A stretch of 64,000 bases of DNA from Nocardia vaccinii NBRC 15922 (GCF_001613305.1 NZ_BDCC01000070.1:1-64000), one strand, 5' to 3'. Counted from the stretch's first letter, positions 1 to 9,053 are shown. Program-made: numbers and translations. The notes: generated by a model from the letters alone, not told the origin.

Positions 1-5
1 GATAG

Positions 6-686
6 TCACCTGTCGGGGCGCTGACCGCCGAAGGCGGCCAGACAGAAGGACCACAGGCGTTCGCCGATTTCGCCGGTGTCCACGGCCGAGGGCGCGAACG
101 CGTAGTGGTGGTACACCGACATGACGAGTTTGGTGGCAAGCCACGCGTCGGCGGCGGGGTCGGCGCTGTGCAACAGATTCTCCCGCGTGGCGTTGCGCAG
201 TTCCTGCTCGATGAGATCCGCGAAAGACTGGTTGGCCCCGGCCATCTCGGTGGGGAAGAGCTGGTACAGCCGCCAGTGTTCGGCGGTGATGAAACGCGGC
301 GCGGCGCCCTGGGTGCCGTCCAGCGAATGCAGTGCGGAGGAGATGTAGAACCGCAAGCGGGACAACGGATCCGGCAATTCCCGAGCCGCCTCGGCGAGCC
401 TGGTCGATGCCTCGATCAGGAAGTCCTCGAAGACGGCCAGCAGCAGTTGATCCTTGCTCGCGAAATGCCGGTAGAAGGTTTGCAGGGCGATGCCCGCCTC
501 CTTGGACAACTGCTGGGTGGTGAAACCGGATCCTTCGGTCTCGAGCAGGCGGCGGGCCGCGGCGACGATCGTCTGCGCCTGCTCGATACTGCGGATGCGC
601 GAACGTTGTACCGACCGTGATCGCGCCGCGGCGCGATCGGCCCATGCCGGGGTTTCGTGCGTGACCGGAGAATCCGATGTGACCAC
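6..686 (-). CDS. TetR/AcrR family transcriptional regulator
   Basis: A 226-aa repressor-type protein. The N-terminal helix-turn-helix is clear (TTQQLSKEAGIALQTFYRHFASKDQLL), followed by an all-helical ligand domain with no recognised ligand. An open frame extends upstream to 794, but I place the start at the GTG at 686. It has an AGGCAGG-type ribosome site, and the longer frame would lie inside the nitroreductase gene. It is the last gene of the ten-gene operon starting at 8992. It may therefore regulate that operon, but the second TetR at 9669 is an equally good candidate for the palindromes found there. Family assignment is firm; target and ligand are unknown. Confidence 0.9.
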   Translation of the reverse strand: MVTSDSPVTHETPAWADRAAARSRSVQRSRIRSIEQAQTIVAAARRLLETEGSGFTTQQLSKEAGIALQTFYRHFASKDQLLLAVFEDFLIEASTRLAEAARELPDPLSRLRFYISSALHSLDGTQGAAPRFITAEHWRLYQLFPTEMAGANQSFADLIEQELRNATRENLLHSADPAADAWLATKLVMSVYHHYAFAPSAVDTGEIGERLWSFCLAAFGGQRPDR

Positions 687-700
687 TGCGGACCTGCCTT

Positions 701-1135
701 TCAGACGGGGCTGAGCGTGACGACCGGTATCACCCGCTGGGTGCGTTCCTGGTAAACGTCGTAGTTCGGCCAGTATGCCGTGACGAGGCCCCACAGCCGA
801 CGGTGTTGTTCGCCGGTGGCGGTCCGCGCGCGGACGGACAGGTGCTCGGCCTTGACCTGGATCTCGGCATCGGGGTGCGCCCGCAGGTTGAGGTACCAGG
901 ACGGATGACGCGGTGCGCCACCCATCGAGGCGACCACGAGGTAGTCCTCGCCGTCCCGGCCGTAGATGAGCGCCGAGGTGCGGCGGGCGCCGCTCTTGCG
1001 TCCGGTCGTGGTCAGCAGCAGGATCGGAACACCGTTCCAGGTGTAGCCGACCTCGCCGTCGGTCTCCTGGTACCGGGCCACATGTTCGTCCCCACGCAAG
1101 GTGATGTCGGGCGGTCGGTAAGCGGATTCGGGCAT
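701..1135 (-). CDS. Deazaflavin (F420)-dependent nitroreductase family protein
   Basis: A 144-aa protein of the DDN/F420H2-dependent reductase family, a split beta-barrel fold common in mycobacteria and Nocardia. Visible family features are the central GRKSGARRTSALIYGRDGEDYLVVASMGG stretch, given here only as a landmark near residues 44-72, and the later HPSWYLNLRAHPD block. Such proteins use reduced F420 to reduce quinones, enones or nitro compounds. The ATG at 1135 was chosen because residues upstream in the open frame do not resemble the family. It lies 37 bp after the P450 gene and its stop is 15 bp before the TetR start, so it is co-transcribed. It may reduce an unsaturated ring or quinone intermediate of the pathway (inference). 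Confidence 0.85.
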   Translation of the reverse strand: MPESAYRPPDITLRGDEHVARYQETDGEVGYTWNGVPILLLTTTGRKSGARRTSALIYGRDGEDYLVVASMGGAPRHPSWYLNLRAHPDAEIQVKAEHLSVRARTATGEQHRRLWGLVTAYWPNYDVYQERTQRVIPVVTLSPV

Positions 1136-1172
1136 TGTGCCTCCGGATCGTGTGGTCAGCAGGGTCGTGTGG

Positions 1173-2420
1173 TCAGCCGAACAGCACGGGAATTTCGGTC
1201 GCGCCCCGCTCGTACAGGCCGATGACGCGGGGCGGCGGGGCGTCGGGGTCCGGACGCAGATTCGGCAGCCGGTCCAACAGTGCGCCGATCCCGGTCGCCA
1301 TCTCCGCCTTGGCCACGTGCATACCCAGACAGGCGTGCGCACCACTGCCGAATGCGAAGGAGGGCCGCGGTTTTCGGGTGATGTCGTAGACGTCCGGATC
1401 CGGCCAGCGCGCCGGATCGCGATTGGCCGCGCCGATGGCCAGATGCAGCACCGCGCCCTCGGGCAGATGAACGCCGTGGAAGTTGGTGTCGCGCATGACA
1501 TACCGAGAGAACATCGGATCGGTCGGCTGCCAGCGCAACGCCTCGTCGATCGCCGGGCGCAGTAGTGTGCGATCGGCTCTGACCGCTGCCAGGATCTCCG
1601 GCCGTTGCAGCAGTGCGGTCAGCACTATGCCCATCTGTTTCCAGGTGGTGCCCGACCCCGCGGTCAGCAACAGCACTGCGAACGAATGGATTTCGGCATC
1701 GGTGAGCCGCTTGGCCGCACCGTCCTCATCCGGGAGTTCGGCTCGGACCAGGACGCTGAGCAGATCGTCACCCGGGGATTCCCTTCGTGCCGCGATGAGC
1801 GGCCGGATCAGCTCGACGACCTGCTCCGGTTGCCGCGTCGCGGCCCGGATCTCCAGTGCCTGTTCGACCGGAACGCCGAAGCTGCCGGTGATGGTGAGAA
1901 CCGGGATGGCGGCGCAGAAATCCACGTTGAGTTCCGCGCGGCCCGCATCGATGATGCCGTCGATGAGATCGTGGACGGTCTGCTCGATCCAGTGGCTGGT
2001 CCACCAGCCCGCCTTCGAGGGCATGAAGGACGGCTGCACCAGCGCCCGATATCTCCGGTGCTGTGCGCCGCTCATGGCGAGCAAACTGTTCGTCGCGCTC
2101 ACCGGCCCCTGGTTGGGGTCCACCGGATGCGGGGAGGAGACGAACACCTCCGGATTGCGATAGGCCGAATCGCAGGCCGCGAAACCGAACGCGGAGAAGT
2201 GCTCCCGATCCGGTTCCGGTAGCCCGTGGAAATACGCCTGGCGGGGGTAGCCGGTCAGCTCGTGCACCGTGCCCGGTTGGACCGGGGCCCGCGTTCGGAG
2301 CCGATGCCAGACCGGATAGGGGTCGTCCTCGTAGTCGCCGCCGGTCTGTACGAGGTAGGAACCGCGCAGATCGAACAGCTCGCGGACTCGGTCTCGGTCC
2401 AATCGTGTTGTGGCAGACAT
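1173..2420 (-). CDS. Cytochrome P450
   Basis: A 415-aa soluble bacterial P450. The oxygen-binding I-helix motif TAGSGTT lies at about residues 253-259, the K-helix EALR at 293-296, and the haem-ligand loop FAFGSGAHACLG ends with Cys364. It is slightly short because the segment around residues 180-210 looks compressed compared with typical family members. The ATG at 2420 is preceded by AGGTGAGAGC, a good ribosome site; the longer open frame to 2657 runs into the SDR gene. It follows the SDR by 4 bp. The ferredoxin encoded two genes upstream is the likely electron donor. Expected role: hydroxylation of the hydrophobic substrate of the operon; the substrate is not known. Confidence 0.93.
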   Translation of the reverse strand: MSATTRLDRDRVRELFDLRGSYLVQTGGDYEDDPYPVWHRLRTRAPVQPGTVHELTGYPRQAYFHGLPEPDREHFSAFGFAACDSAYRNPEVFVSSPHPVDPNQGPVSATNSLLAMSGAQHRRYRALVQPSFMPSKAGWWTSHWIEQTVHDLIDGIIDAGRAELNVDFCAAIPVLTITGSFGVPVEQALEIRAATRQPEQVVELIRPLIAARRESPGDDLLSVLVRAELPDEDGAAKRLTDAEIHSFAVLLLTAGSGTTWKQMGIVLTALLQRPEILAAVRADRTLLRPAIDEALRWQPTDPMFSRYVMRDTNFHGVHLPEGAVLHLAIGAANRDPARWPDPDVYDITRKPRPSFAFGSGAHACLGMHVAKAEMATGIGALLDRLPNLRPDPDAPPPRVIGLYERGATEIPVLFG

Positions 2421-2424
2421 GCTC

Positions 2425-3204
2425 TCACCTCGCCACATATCCGCCGTCGACCGGCAGGAGGATGCCGGTGATGTTCGCGGCGCGTTCGGATGCCAGGAAT
2501 ACCGCGGCCTCGGCACAGTCCTCCGCGGTGATCGGGCGGCCCAGCGGATGATTGGCCGCGGTGCTCTCGGCCGCGCGGGCGACCGTCTCGGGATCCTCGC
2601 CCAGGCCCCCGGCCGCCATGAACCTCGTGAACGGCATACCGGCCGGACAGATCGCATTGGCGCGGATGCCGAACGGCGCGCCTTCGATCGCCACGGCCTT
2701 GGTCAGCTGATGGACCGCGCCCTTGGTCGCGGCGTACACCGCACCGCCCCAGGCCACCATTCCCGCGACCGAACCGGTATTGAGCACAACGCCGCCGTCG
2801 CCCTGCCGCTTGAACTGTGCCACAGCGTGTTTGGAGCCGAAGAACACCCCGCCGACATTGATCGCGAACAGCCGCTGGAAATCCTGTGCCGAGTGGTCCT
2901 CGAGCTTCGAGCCCAGCCGCGGCGTCGGCACGCCGACGTTGTTGTACACCACGTCCAAGTGGCCGAAGTGCTCGACCGCCGCGGTGATCAACGCCTCGAC
3001 CTCGTCCTCGTGGGCGACATCGCAGGCGATGGGAACGGCTGTGCCACCGGACTTCCGGATCTTCTGCGCGGTCTCCTCGGCCGATTCGCGCCGGATGTCC
3101 GCGCACAGCACGCGGGCGCCCTCGGCGGCGAACCGTAACGCCGAGGCCGCCCCCACACCGGACCCGGCGCCGGTGACGACCACACCCTTACCTTCGAACG
3201 TCAT
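2425..3204 (-). CDS. SDR family oxidoreductase
   Basis: A 259-aa classical short-chain dehydrogenase. It shows the Rossmann glycine motif TGAGSGVG near residues 11-18, the NNVG motif near 89, a Ser then Tyr-x-x-x-Lys pair (YAATK) near 153, and the usual C-terminal PVDGGY. It is expected to interconvert an alcohol and a ketone with NAD(P). The start ATG overlaps the ferredoxin stop (ATGA), so translation is coupled. It may oxidise the alcohol made by the adjacent P450, which is inferred from order only. Confidence 0.92.
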   Translation of the reverse strand: MTFEGKGVVVTGAGSGVGAASALRFAAEGARVLCADIRRESAEETAQKIRKSGGTAVPIACDVAHEDEVEALITAAVEHFGHLDVVYNNVGVPTPRLGSKLEDHSAQDFQRLFAINVGGVFFGSKHAVAQFKRQGDGGVVLNTGSVAGMVAWGGAVYAATKGAVHQLTKAVAIEGAPFGIRANAICPAGMPFTRFMAAGGLGEDPETVARAAESTAANHPLGRPITAEDCAEAAVFLASERAANITGILLPVDGGYVAR

Positions 3205-3428
3205 TCGAATTCACTCTCGTCATTCGGCGTGCCGCCGGTTATCAATTGCAAAGCGCCGGTGGGGCATGCGCCCACCGCCTGCCGGACCCGGTCGAGCTCA
3301 TCGCCCGGCGGTTCGCGCAGCACGGCCTGGCCGTCGTCGTCATGGGTGAAGCTGCTCGGTGCGTAGTCCAGGCAGACCCCGCACCCGATGCAGGCGGTCC
3401 GGTCGACCCGGACCGTCCAGTCCCTCAC
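3201..3428 (-). CDS. Small ferredoxin, P450 redox partner
   Basis: A 75-aa acidic ferredoxin with one cluster motif, CIGCGVC near the N-terminus plus a distal CPTGA. That gives four cysteines where many actinobacterial P450 ferredoxins have three, so a [4Fe-4S] cluster is possible, although [3Fe-4S] cannot be excluded. The open frame extends to 3488, but that overlaps the amidohydrolase gene. The GTG at 3428 lies just past the amidohydrolase stop at 3430-3432 and is the sensible start. Its stop overlaps the SDR start. Placement next to a P450 supports an electron-transfer role. Confidence 0.88.
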   Translation of the reverse strand: MRDWTVRVDRTACIGCGVCLDYAPSSFTHDDDGQAVLREPPGDELDRVRQAVGACPTGALQLITGGTPNDESEFE

Positions 3429-3429
3429 C

Positions 3430-4635
3430 TCAGACTCCGGCGAGAACCGGAGGTTCGGCCGGGGTGAAGCGGTACAGCCGTTCGGCATTGCCGCGCAGGA
3501 TCTTGTACTGCGTCTGCTCGGGCAGGTGCGCGATGACGCGTCGCACGCTCTGGATGCAGTCCGGCCAGGTGGAATCCGAATGCGGATAGTCGGTCTCGCA
3601 CATGATGTTGTCCTCGCCGATCACATCGATACTGGCGATGCCGTGGACGTCCTCGATGAAACAGCCGAAGACGTGCTCCCGGAACGTGCTTCGAATGTCG
3701 AGGGTGTCCAGGTCGACGTGGTGGCTGGCGGCGTGCTCACCGAACCGGACGCCCTTCTTCACCCAGTGCCGCTGCTTGTCCAGCACCTGCTCGGCGCGTT
3801 CGAGGAAGTACGGCATCCAGCCGATCTCACCCTCGGACAGGGCGATCTCGAGTTGCGGGTAACGCTGGAACATGCCGCTGAACAGCCAGGACAACATGGC
3901 CCCCGAGGTGCGGGTGGCACCCCAGGCGAGATTGGCCAGGAACGGCGCGTCGGGGGAGATCTGCGGCACGGTCGACGACGACCCGACATGCATCGAGACG
4001 ACCATCTGCAGATCGTTGGCGGCGGCCATCACCGGATCCCAGTAGCCGTTGGGGTCGTGGATCGTCGGAAGTCCCAGGGGCGCGGGGTTTTCCGAGAACG
4101 CGAACGTGGTCGCGCCCTTGCCGGCGCAGCGTTCGAGTTCGGCGGCGGCGAGTTTCGGATCCCACAGCGGGATCAACACCAGCGGAATGTAGCGGCCGGG
4201 CGCCGCGCCGCACCACTCCTCGATCATCCAGTCGTTGTACGCCTTCAGGCAGACCAGGCCGAACTCGCGATCACTGCCCTCGGAGAAGAGCTGGCCGCAG
4301 AACCGGGTGACCGTCGGGAAGCACAGGGAGGCGAGGATTCCCGCGCGATTCATATCTTCGACGCGAGCCTTCGCGTCATAGCACCCCGCGCGCATCTCGC
4401 TGTAGGACAACGGTTTCGGGCTGAACTCCTCCTTCGACTTCCCGGCCACCGCGCTCAGGCCCGAGCTGGGGAAGCGCTTGCCGTCGTAGGTCCAGAAGTC
4501 GATGCCGTCGTCGCCGACCTCCAGATGTGGCGCGCGCTCGCGGTCCGCGTGTGGAACCCGATCCACCCACAGGTTGCCGGGCTCGAGAATGTGGTCGTCG
4601 ACCGAGATCAACCAGTCGAGGGACAGATCGGACAT
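3430..4635 (-). CDS. Amidohydrolase family (ACMSD-like) protein
   Basis: A 401-aa metal-dependent hydrolase of the amidohydrolase_2 group. The N-terminal SVDDHILEP carries the usual D-x-H metal ligands. Further family features are the SMHVGSSS segment mid-protein and the late ETDYPHSDSTWP motif containing the catalytic Asp. Related actinobacterial proteins are common in steroid, terpene and aromatic degradation clusters, usually with unproven reactions (hydrolysis or decarboxylation). The ATG at 4635 has GGAGGAACC in front of it. It sits 26 bp after the aldehyde dehydrogenase and within 2 bp of the ferredoxin start. Confidence 0.88.
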   Translation of the reverse strand: MSDLSLDWLISVDDHILEPGNLWVDRVPHADRERAPHLEVGDDGIDFWTYDGKRFPSSGLSAVAGKSKEEFSPKPLSYSEMRAGCYDAKARVEDMNRAGILASLCFPTVTRFCGQLFSEGSDREFGLVCLKAYNDWMIEEWCGAAPGRYIPLVLIPLWDPKLAAAELERCAGKGATTFAFSENPAPLGLPTIHDPNGYWDPVMAAANDLQMVVSMHVGSSSTVPQISPDAPFLANLAWGATRTSGAMLSWLFSGMFQRYPQLEIALSEGEIGWMPYFLERAEQVLDKQRHWVKKGVRFGEHAASHHVDLDTLDIRSTFREHVFGCFIEDVHGIASIDVIGEDNIMCETDYPHSDSTWPDCIQSVRRVIAHLPEQTQYKILRGNAERLYRFTPAEPPVLAGV

Positions 4636-4661
4636 GGTTCCTCCTTCGGATGCGGTGGCGG

Positions 4662-6131
4662 TCACCGGAATTCGCCGATGGCCAGATGTTTGACTTCCTG
4701 GAAGGCCCGGATACCGTCCGGGCCCCGCTCGCGGCCCAGGCCGCTGTGCTTGTAACCGCCGCTCGGCGCGTACGCGCTGAACACGGCGGTGTTGACGTTG
4801 ACCGCGCCGGTGCGCAGCCGCCGAGCTACGGCCGTCGCGGCGGCGGGGTCGGCCCCGTACACCTGGCCGGACAATCCGTAGCGACTGTCGTTGGCGATCG
4901 CTACCGCGTCATCGATGTCGCGGTAGCCGATCACCGACAGCACCGGGCCGAAGATCTCCTCCTGCGCAGCGGGATTGGCATTGTCGGGCACATCCAGCAC
5001 GGTCGGTTGCAGGTAATAGCCGCGGTCGAATTCGGCGGGGCGGCCGCCGCCCTGGGCGAGCGTCGCGCCCGCCGTGATCGCCCGGGCGATCACGCGCTCG
5101 CAGCGTTCTCGCTGGGCCGCGCTGATCACCGGGCCGAGCGCGGTCGCCGGATCGGTCGGCGGGCCGACCCGCAGCCCGGCATATACCTTCGAAACAGTCT
5201 CGACCACTTCATCTTTGACCTCGCGCGGTACCAGCATCCGGGTGGCCGCCACGCACGCTTGGCCCGCCGTCCCGCCCACCACCGCGGCCGCTCCGGCACC
5301 GGCTCGCGCCACCGCGTCGGGCAGGTATATCTGGGCGGATTTACCGCCGAGTTCCAACGCCACCCGCTTGATCGTCGGTGCGGCCTGCCTGGCGATCACG
5401 GCTCCGACGGTGGTCGAGCCGGTGAACGAGACCATGTCCACCGCAGGATGACTCGTGAGCAATTCCGCACCCGTGGAGCCGGACTCGACGACGACGCTGA
5501 AAACTCCCGGCGGCAGTCCGGCCGCCTCGGCTGCGGCGCCGAAGATCAACGAGGAGATCGGGGTGAGCGGACTCGGCCGCAGGATCACCGAATTGCCGGT
5601 GAGCAACGCGGGGACGATCTTCTGCAATGCCATGATGAACGCCGCGTTGTAGGGCGTGATCGCGGTGACCACGCCCACGGGTTCGTACCGGCGGATGCTC
5701 AGTGCGACCCGGCCGCGGGTCAGCTCGTCCACCGGAACCGGGTTGGCCCGCTCCTCGGGCATCGCCAGGTACAACTCGATGGTGTTGCGCGCCAACGTGA
5801 TTCCGGCGAGAAACTGGGATCGTTCGGCGAATGCGAGCGGCTGCCCGGCCTCGGCGACCATGGTCGCGACCAGTGCGTCGCGGTCCTGTTCGAGCCGGTC
5901 CAGGAAAGTGCGCAGGACACGTGCGCGCTCGGCCGCTGTGGCCTGGGCCCACACGCCGCCGTCGAATGATCGCCTGGCCTCGGTGACGGCGCGTTCGATC
6001 TCGGCGACCGGTGTGGTCGGCAATTCGATGACCACGGATTCATCGGCCGGATTCTCGACGGCGAAGGGAGTCTCCCCCGTCACCCATCGACCGGCCACAT
6101 ACGATCGCCGCTCGGCGAGGATCATGGCCAT
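4662..6131 (-). CDS. Aldehyde dehydrogenase family protein
   Basis: A 489-aa NAD(P)-dependent aldehyde dehydrogenase of full family length. Visible landmarks are the ITPYNAA cofactor segment, FTGSTTVGA, the general-base Glu in ELGGKS, the catalytic Cys in GQACVA, and EEIFGPVLSV near the C-terminus. The ATG at 6131 has AGGAGATC upstream; the frame extending to 6605 is antisense noise over the thiolase gene. In this operon it could oxidise the aldehyde released by a retro-aldol step of the thiolase/DUF35 pair (inference). It could equally act on a pathway alcohol/aldehyde made by P450 and SDR. Confidence 0.93.
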   Translation of the reverse strand: MAMILAERRSYVAGRWVTGETPFAVENPADESVVIELPTTPVAEIERAVTEARRSFDGGVWAQATAAERARVLRTFLDRLEQDRDALVATMVAEAGQPLAFAERSQFLAGITLARNTIELYLAMPEERANPVPVDELTRGRVALSIRRYEPVGVVTAITPYNAAFIMALQKIVPALLTGNSVILRPSPLTPISSLIFGAAAEAAGLPPGVFSVVVESGSTGAELLTSHPAVDMVSFTGSTTVGAVIARQAAPTIKRVALELGGKSAQIYLPDAVARAGAGAAAVVGGTAGQACVAATRMLVPREVKDEVVETVSKVYAGLRVGPPTDPATALGPVISAAQRERCERVIARAITAGATLAQGGGRPAEFDRGYYLQPTVLDVPDNANPAAQEEIFGPVLSVIGYRDIDDAVAIANDSRYGLSGQVYGADPAAATAVARRLRTGAVNVNTAVFSAYAPSGGYKHSGLGRERGPDGIRAFQEVKHLAIGEFR

Positions 6132-6162
6132 TTCGGATCTCCTTCGTCGTTGCCGCGCAGGG

Positions 6163-7359
6163 TCATAGCGGCTCGCTGGTGTAGAGCACCGCGCCGCCGT
6201 AGTGCGGGGAGGACTGACAGGCCAGGCCGACCCTCGCGGCGGCGCGCTGCCGGGCACCCGCGCGTCCGGACAGTTGCAGATAGCACTCGAGCATCTGCGG
6301 GATACCGTGCATTCGTCCCGTGCCGAGGGCGCCGCCGCCGGACAGCACCGGCAGGCCCGTGGCGGAGTCGATGCCGCCGTCCTGGACGAACCGGTGCGCC
6401 TCGCCGACCGGGCACAGACCGAGCGACTCCAGCCAGAAGTAGACGAGAGGTGAGAAGCCGTCGTACAGCTGCGGCAGATCCACGTCGCCGGGGCCGAGTC
6501 CGGTTGCCTCCCAGAGCCGTCGCGCGGTGGCAGCGCCCCCGGCCATGATGTCGTCCAACGGCCAATGCGCCGGCAGGCGAGGCGGGGTCGGCCCGCTTCC
6601 GGCATATCCCGCGATGTATACCGGGGGATGCGGCAGATCGCGGGCGCGTTCGGCCGAGGTCAGCACGAACGCGGCCACGCCGTCGACCGGAATATCGCAA
6701 TCCAGGCGGCGTACCGGATCGCTGATCATCGGCGCGGCGAGATAGTCGTCGACGGTGATCGGTCGCTGGTACCAGTACGACCAGGGCAGCTCGGCCCCGT
6801 TCCGGTGAGCCTCCACGACGACGTTCGCCATGGCCGCCGGATCGGCCTGGTAGCGCTGCAGATATTCGGTGTAGGGCAACCCGATCATCGACAGCGGGCC
6901 GCTGTACCCCTGCGGTGCGGTCCACTGCTGCGCACCGGCGATCGCGGTCACCGGGTTGTCGTGGTAGCCGCCGGCCGGATTGTGCAGGGCGCGGTGCAGC
7001 ACAACGTAATCCGCGGCGCCGGCGGCGATCGCGTTGACCGCCGTGGCAACCGAGCCGGACATCTGGCCGATGCCCTGGAATCCCGCGACATAACGTGGAT
7101 CCGAGCCGATGTGCTGGGCCAGCCATCCGGCGGTCACGGTGCTGCGCCCATCCTGGACCGCGTGCGCTCCGGCGGTGGGAAACAATGCGGCAGCGACGAA
7201 TCCGTCGATGTCCGCCACTCGCAGACCGGCATCGGCGATCGCCGCCCGTGCGGTATCGATGGCGACCGCGCCCAGCGTCCGGTCGAAATGCCGCCGCACC
7301 GCGCTGTGCGCGAACCCGGCGACGGCCACCGCGCCGCCCGCACGGAATCGGCCGGTCAT
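6163..7359 (-). CDS. SCP2/Ltp-type thiolase-fold protein (thiolase or retro-aldolase)
   Basis: A 398-aa thiolase-superfamily protein of the lipid-transfer-protein (Ltp) branch. It has the opening VAVAGFAHSAVRR, a GFQGIGQMSGSVATAVNAI core and PQLYDGFSPLVYFWLES. It lacks an obvious N-terminal catalytic Cys in the usual thiolase context, as in Ltp2-type side-chain retro-aldolases. Those enzymes work with a DUF35 protein, and exactly such a gene overlaps its start by ATGA. Expected role: cleavage of a CoA-ester side chain. Whether it is thiolytic or retro-aldol cannot be settled from sequence reading alone. Confidence 0.87.
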   Translation of the reverse strand: MTGRFRAGGAVAVAGFAHSAVRRHFDRTLGAVAIDTARAAIADAGLRVADIDGFVAAALFPTAGAHAVQDGRSTVTAGWLAQHIGSDPRYVAGFQGIGQMSGSVATAVNAIAAGAADYVVLHRALHNPAGGYHDNPVTAIAGAQQWTAPQGYSGPLSMIGLPYTEYLQRYQADPAAMANVVVEAHRNGAELPWSYWYQRPITVDDYLAAPMISDPVRRLDCDIPVDGVAAFVLTSAERARDLPHPPVYIAGYAGSGPTPPRLPAHWPLDDIMAGGAATARRLWEATGLGPGDVDLPQLYDGFSPLVYFWLESLGLCPVGEAHRFVQDGGIDSATGLPVLSGGGALGTGRMHGIPQMLECYLQLSGRAGARQRAAARVGLACQSSPHYGGAVLYTSEPL

Positions 7360-7784
7360 CGGAGTTCCGGTCCGGCGGCCAGGACGAATGCGGGTACCGC
7401 GACGTCCGCGGCGATGTCCTCGAAGGCGACGTGCACCGAATCACCCTGGTGTACAACGCTGTTCGGTCCATCCAGCAGGCGGCCGAGCATTCGCAGATTG
7501 CGTTGTTCGGCGAGTTCGACGTCGACGAGCAGGTACGGCACCTCAGCGGCGAATCCCGTCAGCGTCGCTCGATGCACCGTCGTCCAGGACCGGATCGTGC
7601 CGTCTCCGCTGACCCGCTCGAAGCGGAAGTCCGGCGTGGTCGACCCGCAGTGGTGGCAGATCGCCTCGGGCGGAAGGGAATACGCATCGCAACGTGCACA
7701 GCGGGGGATGACCAGTTCGTGCCGGGCGGCCGCGGCCCAGTATTCGGCGGAGGACTCGTCCGGGACCGGCGCCGGGCGCGTCAC
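7356..7784 (-). CDS. DUF35 / Zn-ribbon OB-fold protein, partner of the thiolase
   Basis: A 142-aa protein with an N-terminal rubredoxin-like zinc ribbon (CARC then CHHC, about 14 residues apart) followed by an OB-fold with the family string GTIRSWTTVHRA. DUF35 proteins bind acyl-CoA and form complexes with Ltp-type thiolases or retro-aldolases. The gene is joined on both sides by 4-bp overlaps: its GTG at 7784 overlaps the CaiB stop and its TGA overlaps the thiolase start. This gives strong evidence of a stoichiometric complex. The longer open frame to 8360 is antisense to CaiB and was discarded. Confidence 0.87.
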   Translation of the reverse strand: MTRPAPVPDESSAEYWAAAARHELVIPRCARCDAYSLPPEAICHHCGSTTPDFRFERVSGDGTIRSWTTVHRATLTGFAAEVPYLLVDVELAEQRNLRMLGRLLDGPNSVVHQGDSVHVAFEDIAADVAVPAFVLAAGPELR

Positions 7785-8992
7785 GGGATCACCCCGGCGT
7801 TCTTGAGTTCGGTGATCTGGTCCCAGGAATAGCCGAGGTCGAGCAGGCACTGTTCGGTGTGCTCGCCGTGTTCCGGTGCGCGGCGCAGCCGCGGGGGCTG
7901 TTCGTCGAATTGCACCGGTCCGGTGGGCAGGGAATAGGACCGCCCGTCCTCGAGTTCCACCCGGCCCAGGTACTGATTGGCCTGCACCTGCGGGTCGTCG
8001 AGCAACTCCTCCACGGCCTGCACCGGCGCCCAGGGCGCGTCCAGGCCCGCGAGCAGATCCTTCCACTCCTGGAAGGTCCGCCCGGCGAATTCGGCCTCCA
8101 GCTCGGCCACGCAGTCCGCGAGATTGGCGCCGCGAGCGGCCAAATCGACGAAGCGCGGATCGTCGATGAGTTCCTCGCGGCCGATCAACCGGCAGAAATC
8201 GGCCCAGTAGCGATCGGATTCGAGGAAGACAAGCTGGATATGCCGCCCATCCTTGGTGCGATAGCTGCCGACCAGCGGGTTCACCGAGCCGCCCCGGCCG
8301 GAGACCGCCCGCGGCCGATTGCCCGACAGCGCGGCGAGGACATCGGAGGACAGCATCCACATCGCGCCGGCCAGCAGCGAGACGTCCACGATGCCGCCGC
8401 GGCCGGTGCGTTCGCGGCGCAGCAGTGCCGCGGAGATGCCGAATCCCAGTGCCACAGCGCCGTTTCGGTCGCCCATCGCACCGCGCTGACTGATCGGGTG
8501 ATCGCGCTCGGGCGGGGTGAGCACATGTGCCACACCGCCCTGCGCCCAGAACGCCGAGGAGTCGTAACCCGGTTTGTCCGCCCCGGGACCGCGCACCCCG
8601 AACCCGTGACCGCGGGCGTACACCAACCGGGGATACCCGGCGGTGAGCCGTTCGGCGTCGAGTCCGAGTCGCTCCAGCGCGCCCGGCCGGAAGTTGGTGA
8701 GGAATACGTCGGCGGTGGCCAGCAACTCGTGCAGCAGTTCGCGTCCGCGCTCGGTGCCCAGATCGATCGACATCGATCGCTTACCCCGATTCGCCAGTGC
8801 CACGGACAGATTCACGCCATCGCTGTCCGATCCGATGCGCTGGGTGGCGAGTCGGCGATACGGATCTCCGGTGGGCCGCTCGATGCGGATGACGTCCGCG
8901 CCCCAATCCGCGAGCAGCGCCCCGGCCACCGGAACGAACACCCACTGCGCGAGTTCGACGACCCTGATCCCCGTGAACGCATCGGAGTCCAC
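7781..8992 (-). CDS. CaiB/BaiF family CoA-transferase (class III)
   Basis: A 403-aa class III CoA-transferase. Features are the N-terminal VVELAQWVFVPVAGALLADWGADVIRIE, the DVFLTNFRPGALERLGL block, and the catalytic Asp in GAMGDRNGA near residue 169. It transfers CoA from a donor thioester to a carboxylate and would activate the substrate of the operon. The start is the GTG at 8992, preceded by GGAGGTGGTTC. It is the first gene of the operon. Two copies of a 15-bp palindrome lie 24-61 bp upstream. Confidence 0.93.
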   Translation of the reverse strand: MDSDAFTGIRVVELAQWVFVPVAGALLADWGADVIRIERPTGDPYRRLATQRIGSDSDGVNLSVALANRGKRSMSIDLGTERGRELLHELLATADVFLTNFRPGALERLGLDAERLTAGYPRLVYARGHGFGVRGPGADKPGYDSSAFWAQGGVAHVLTPPERDHPISQRGAMGDRNGAVALGFGISAALLRRERTGRGGIVDVSLLAGAMWMLSSDVLAALSGNRPRAVSGRGGSVNPLVGSYRTKDGRHIQLVFLESDRYWADFCRLIGREELIDDPRFVDLAARGANLADCVAELEAEFAGRTFQEWKDLLAGLDAPWAPVQAVEELLDDPQVQANQYLGRVELEDGRSYSLPTGPVQFDEQPPRLRRAPEHGEHTEQCLLDLGYSWDQITELKNAGVIP

Positions 8993-9015
8993 GAACCACC
9001 TCCACCGAGTGACGA

Positions 9016-9053
9016 TAGAACCATGTTCTCATCGAGAGTAGAACATGACTCTC
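9016..9053. promoter_or_regulatory. Two tandem TetR-type operator candidates in front of the CaiB operon
   Basis: Two 15-mers spaced 23 bp apart: TAGAACCATGTTCTC at 9016-9030 and TAGAACATGACTCTC at 9039-9053. Both fit the dyad pattern (T/G)AGAAY-N3-RYTCTC, also found at 9549 and 11276. They lie 24-61 bp upstream of the GTG at 8992, where a repressor would block transcription. Pattern and positions are read directly; binding by a TetR protein is inferred. Confidence 0.65.
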
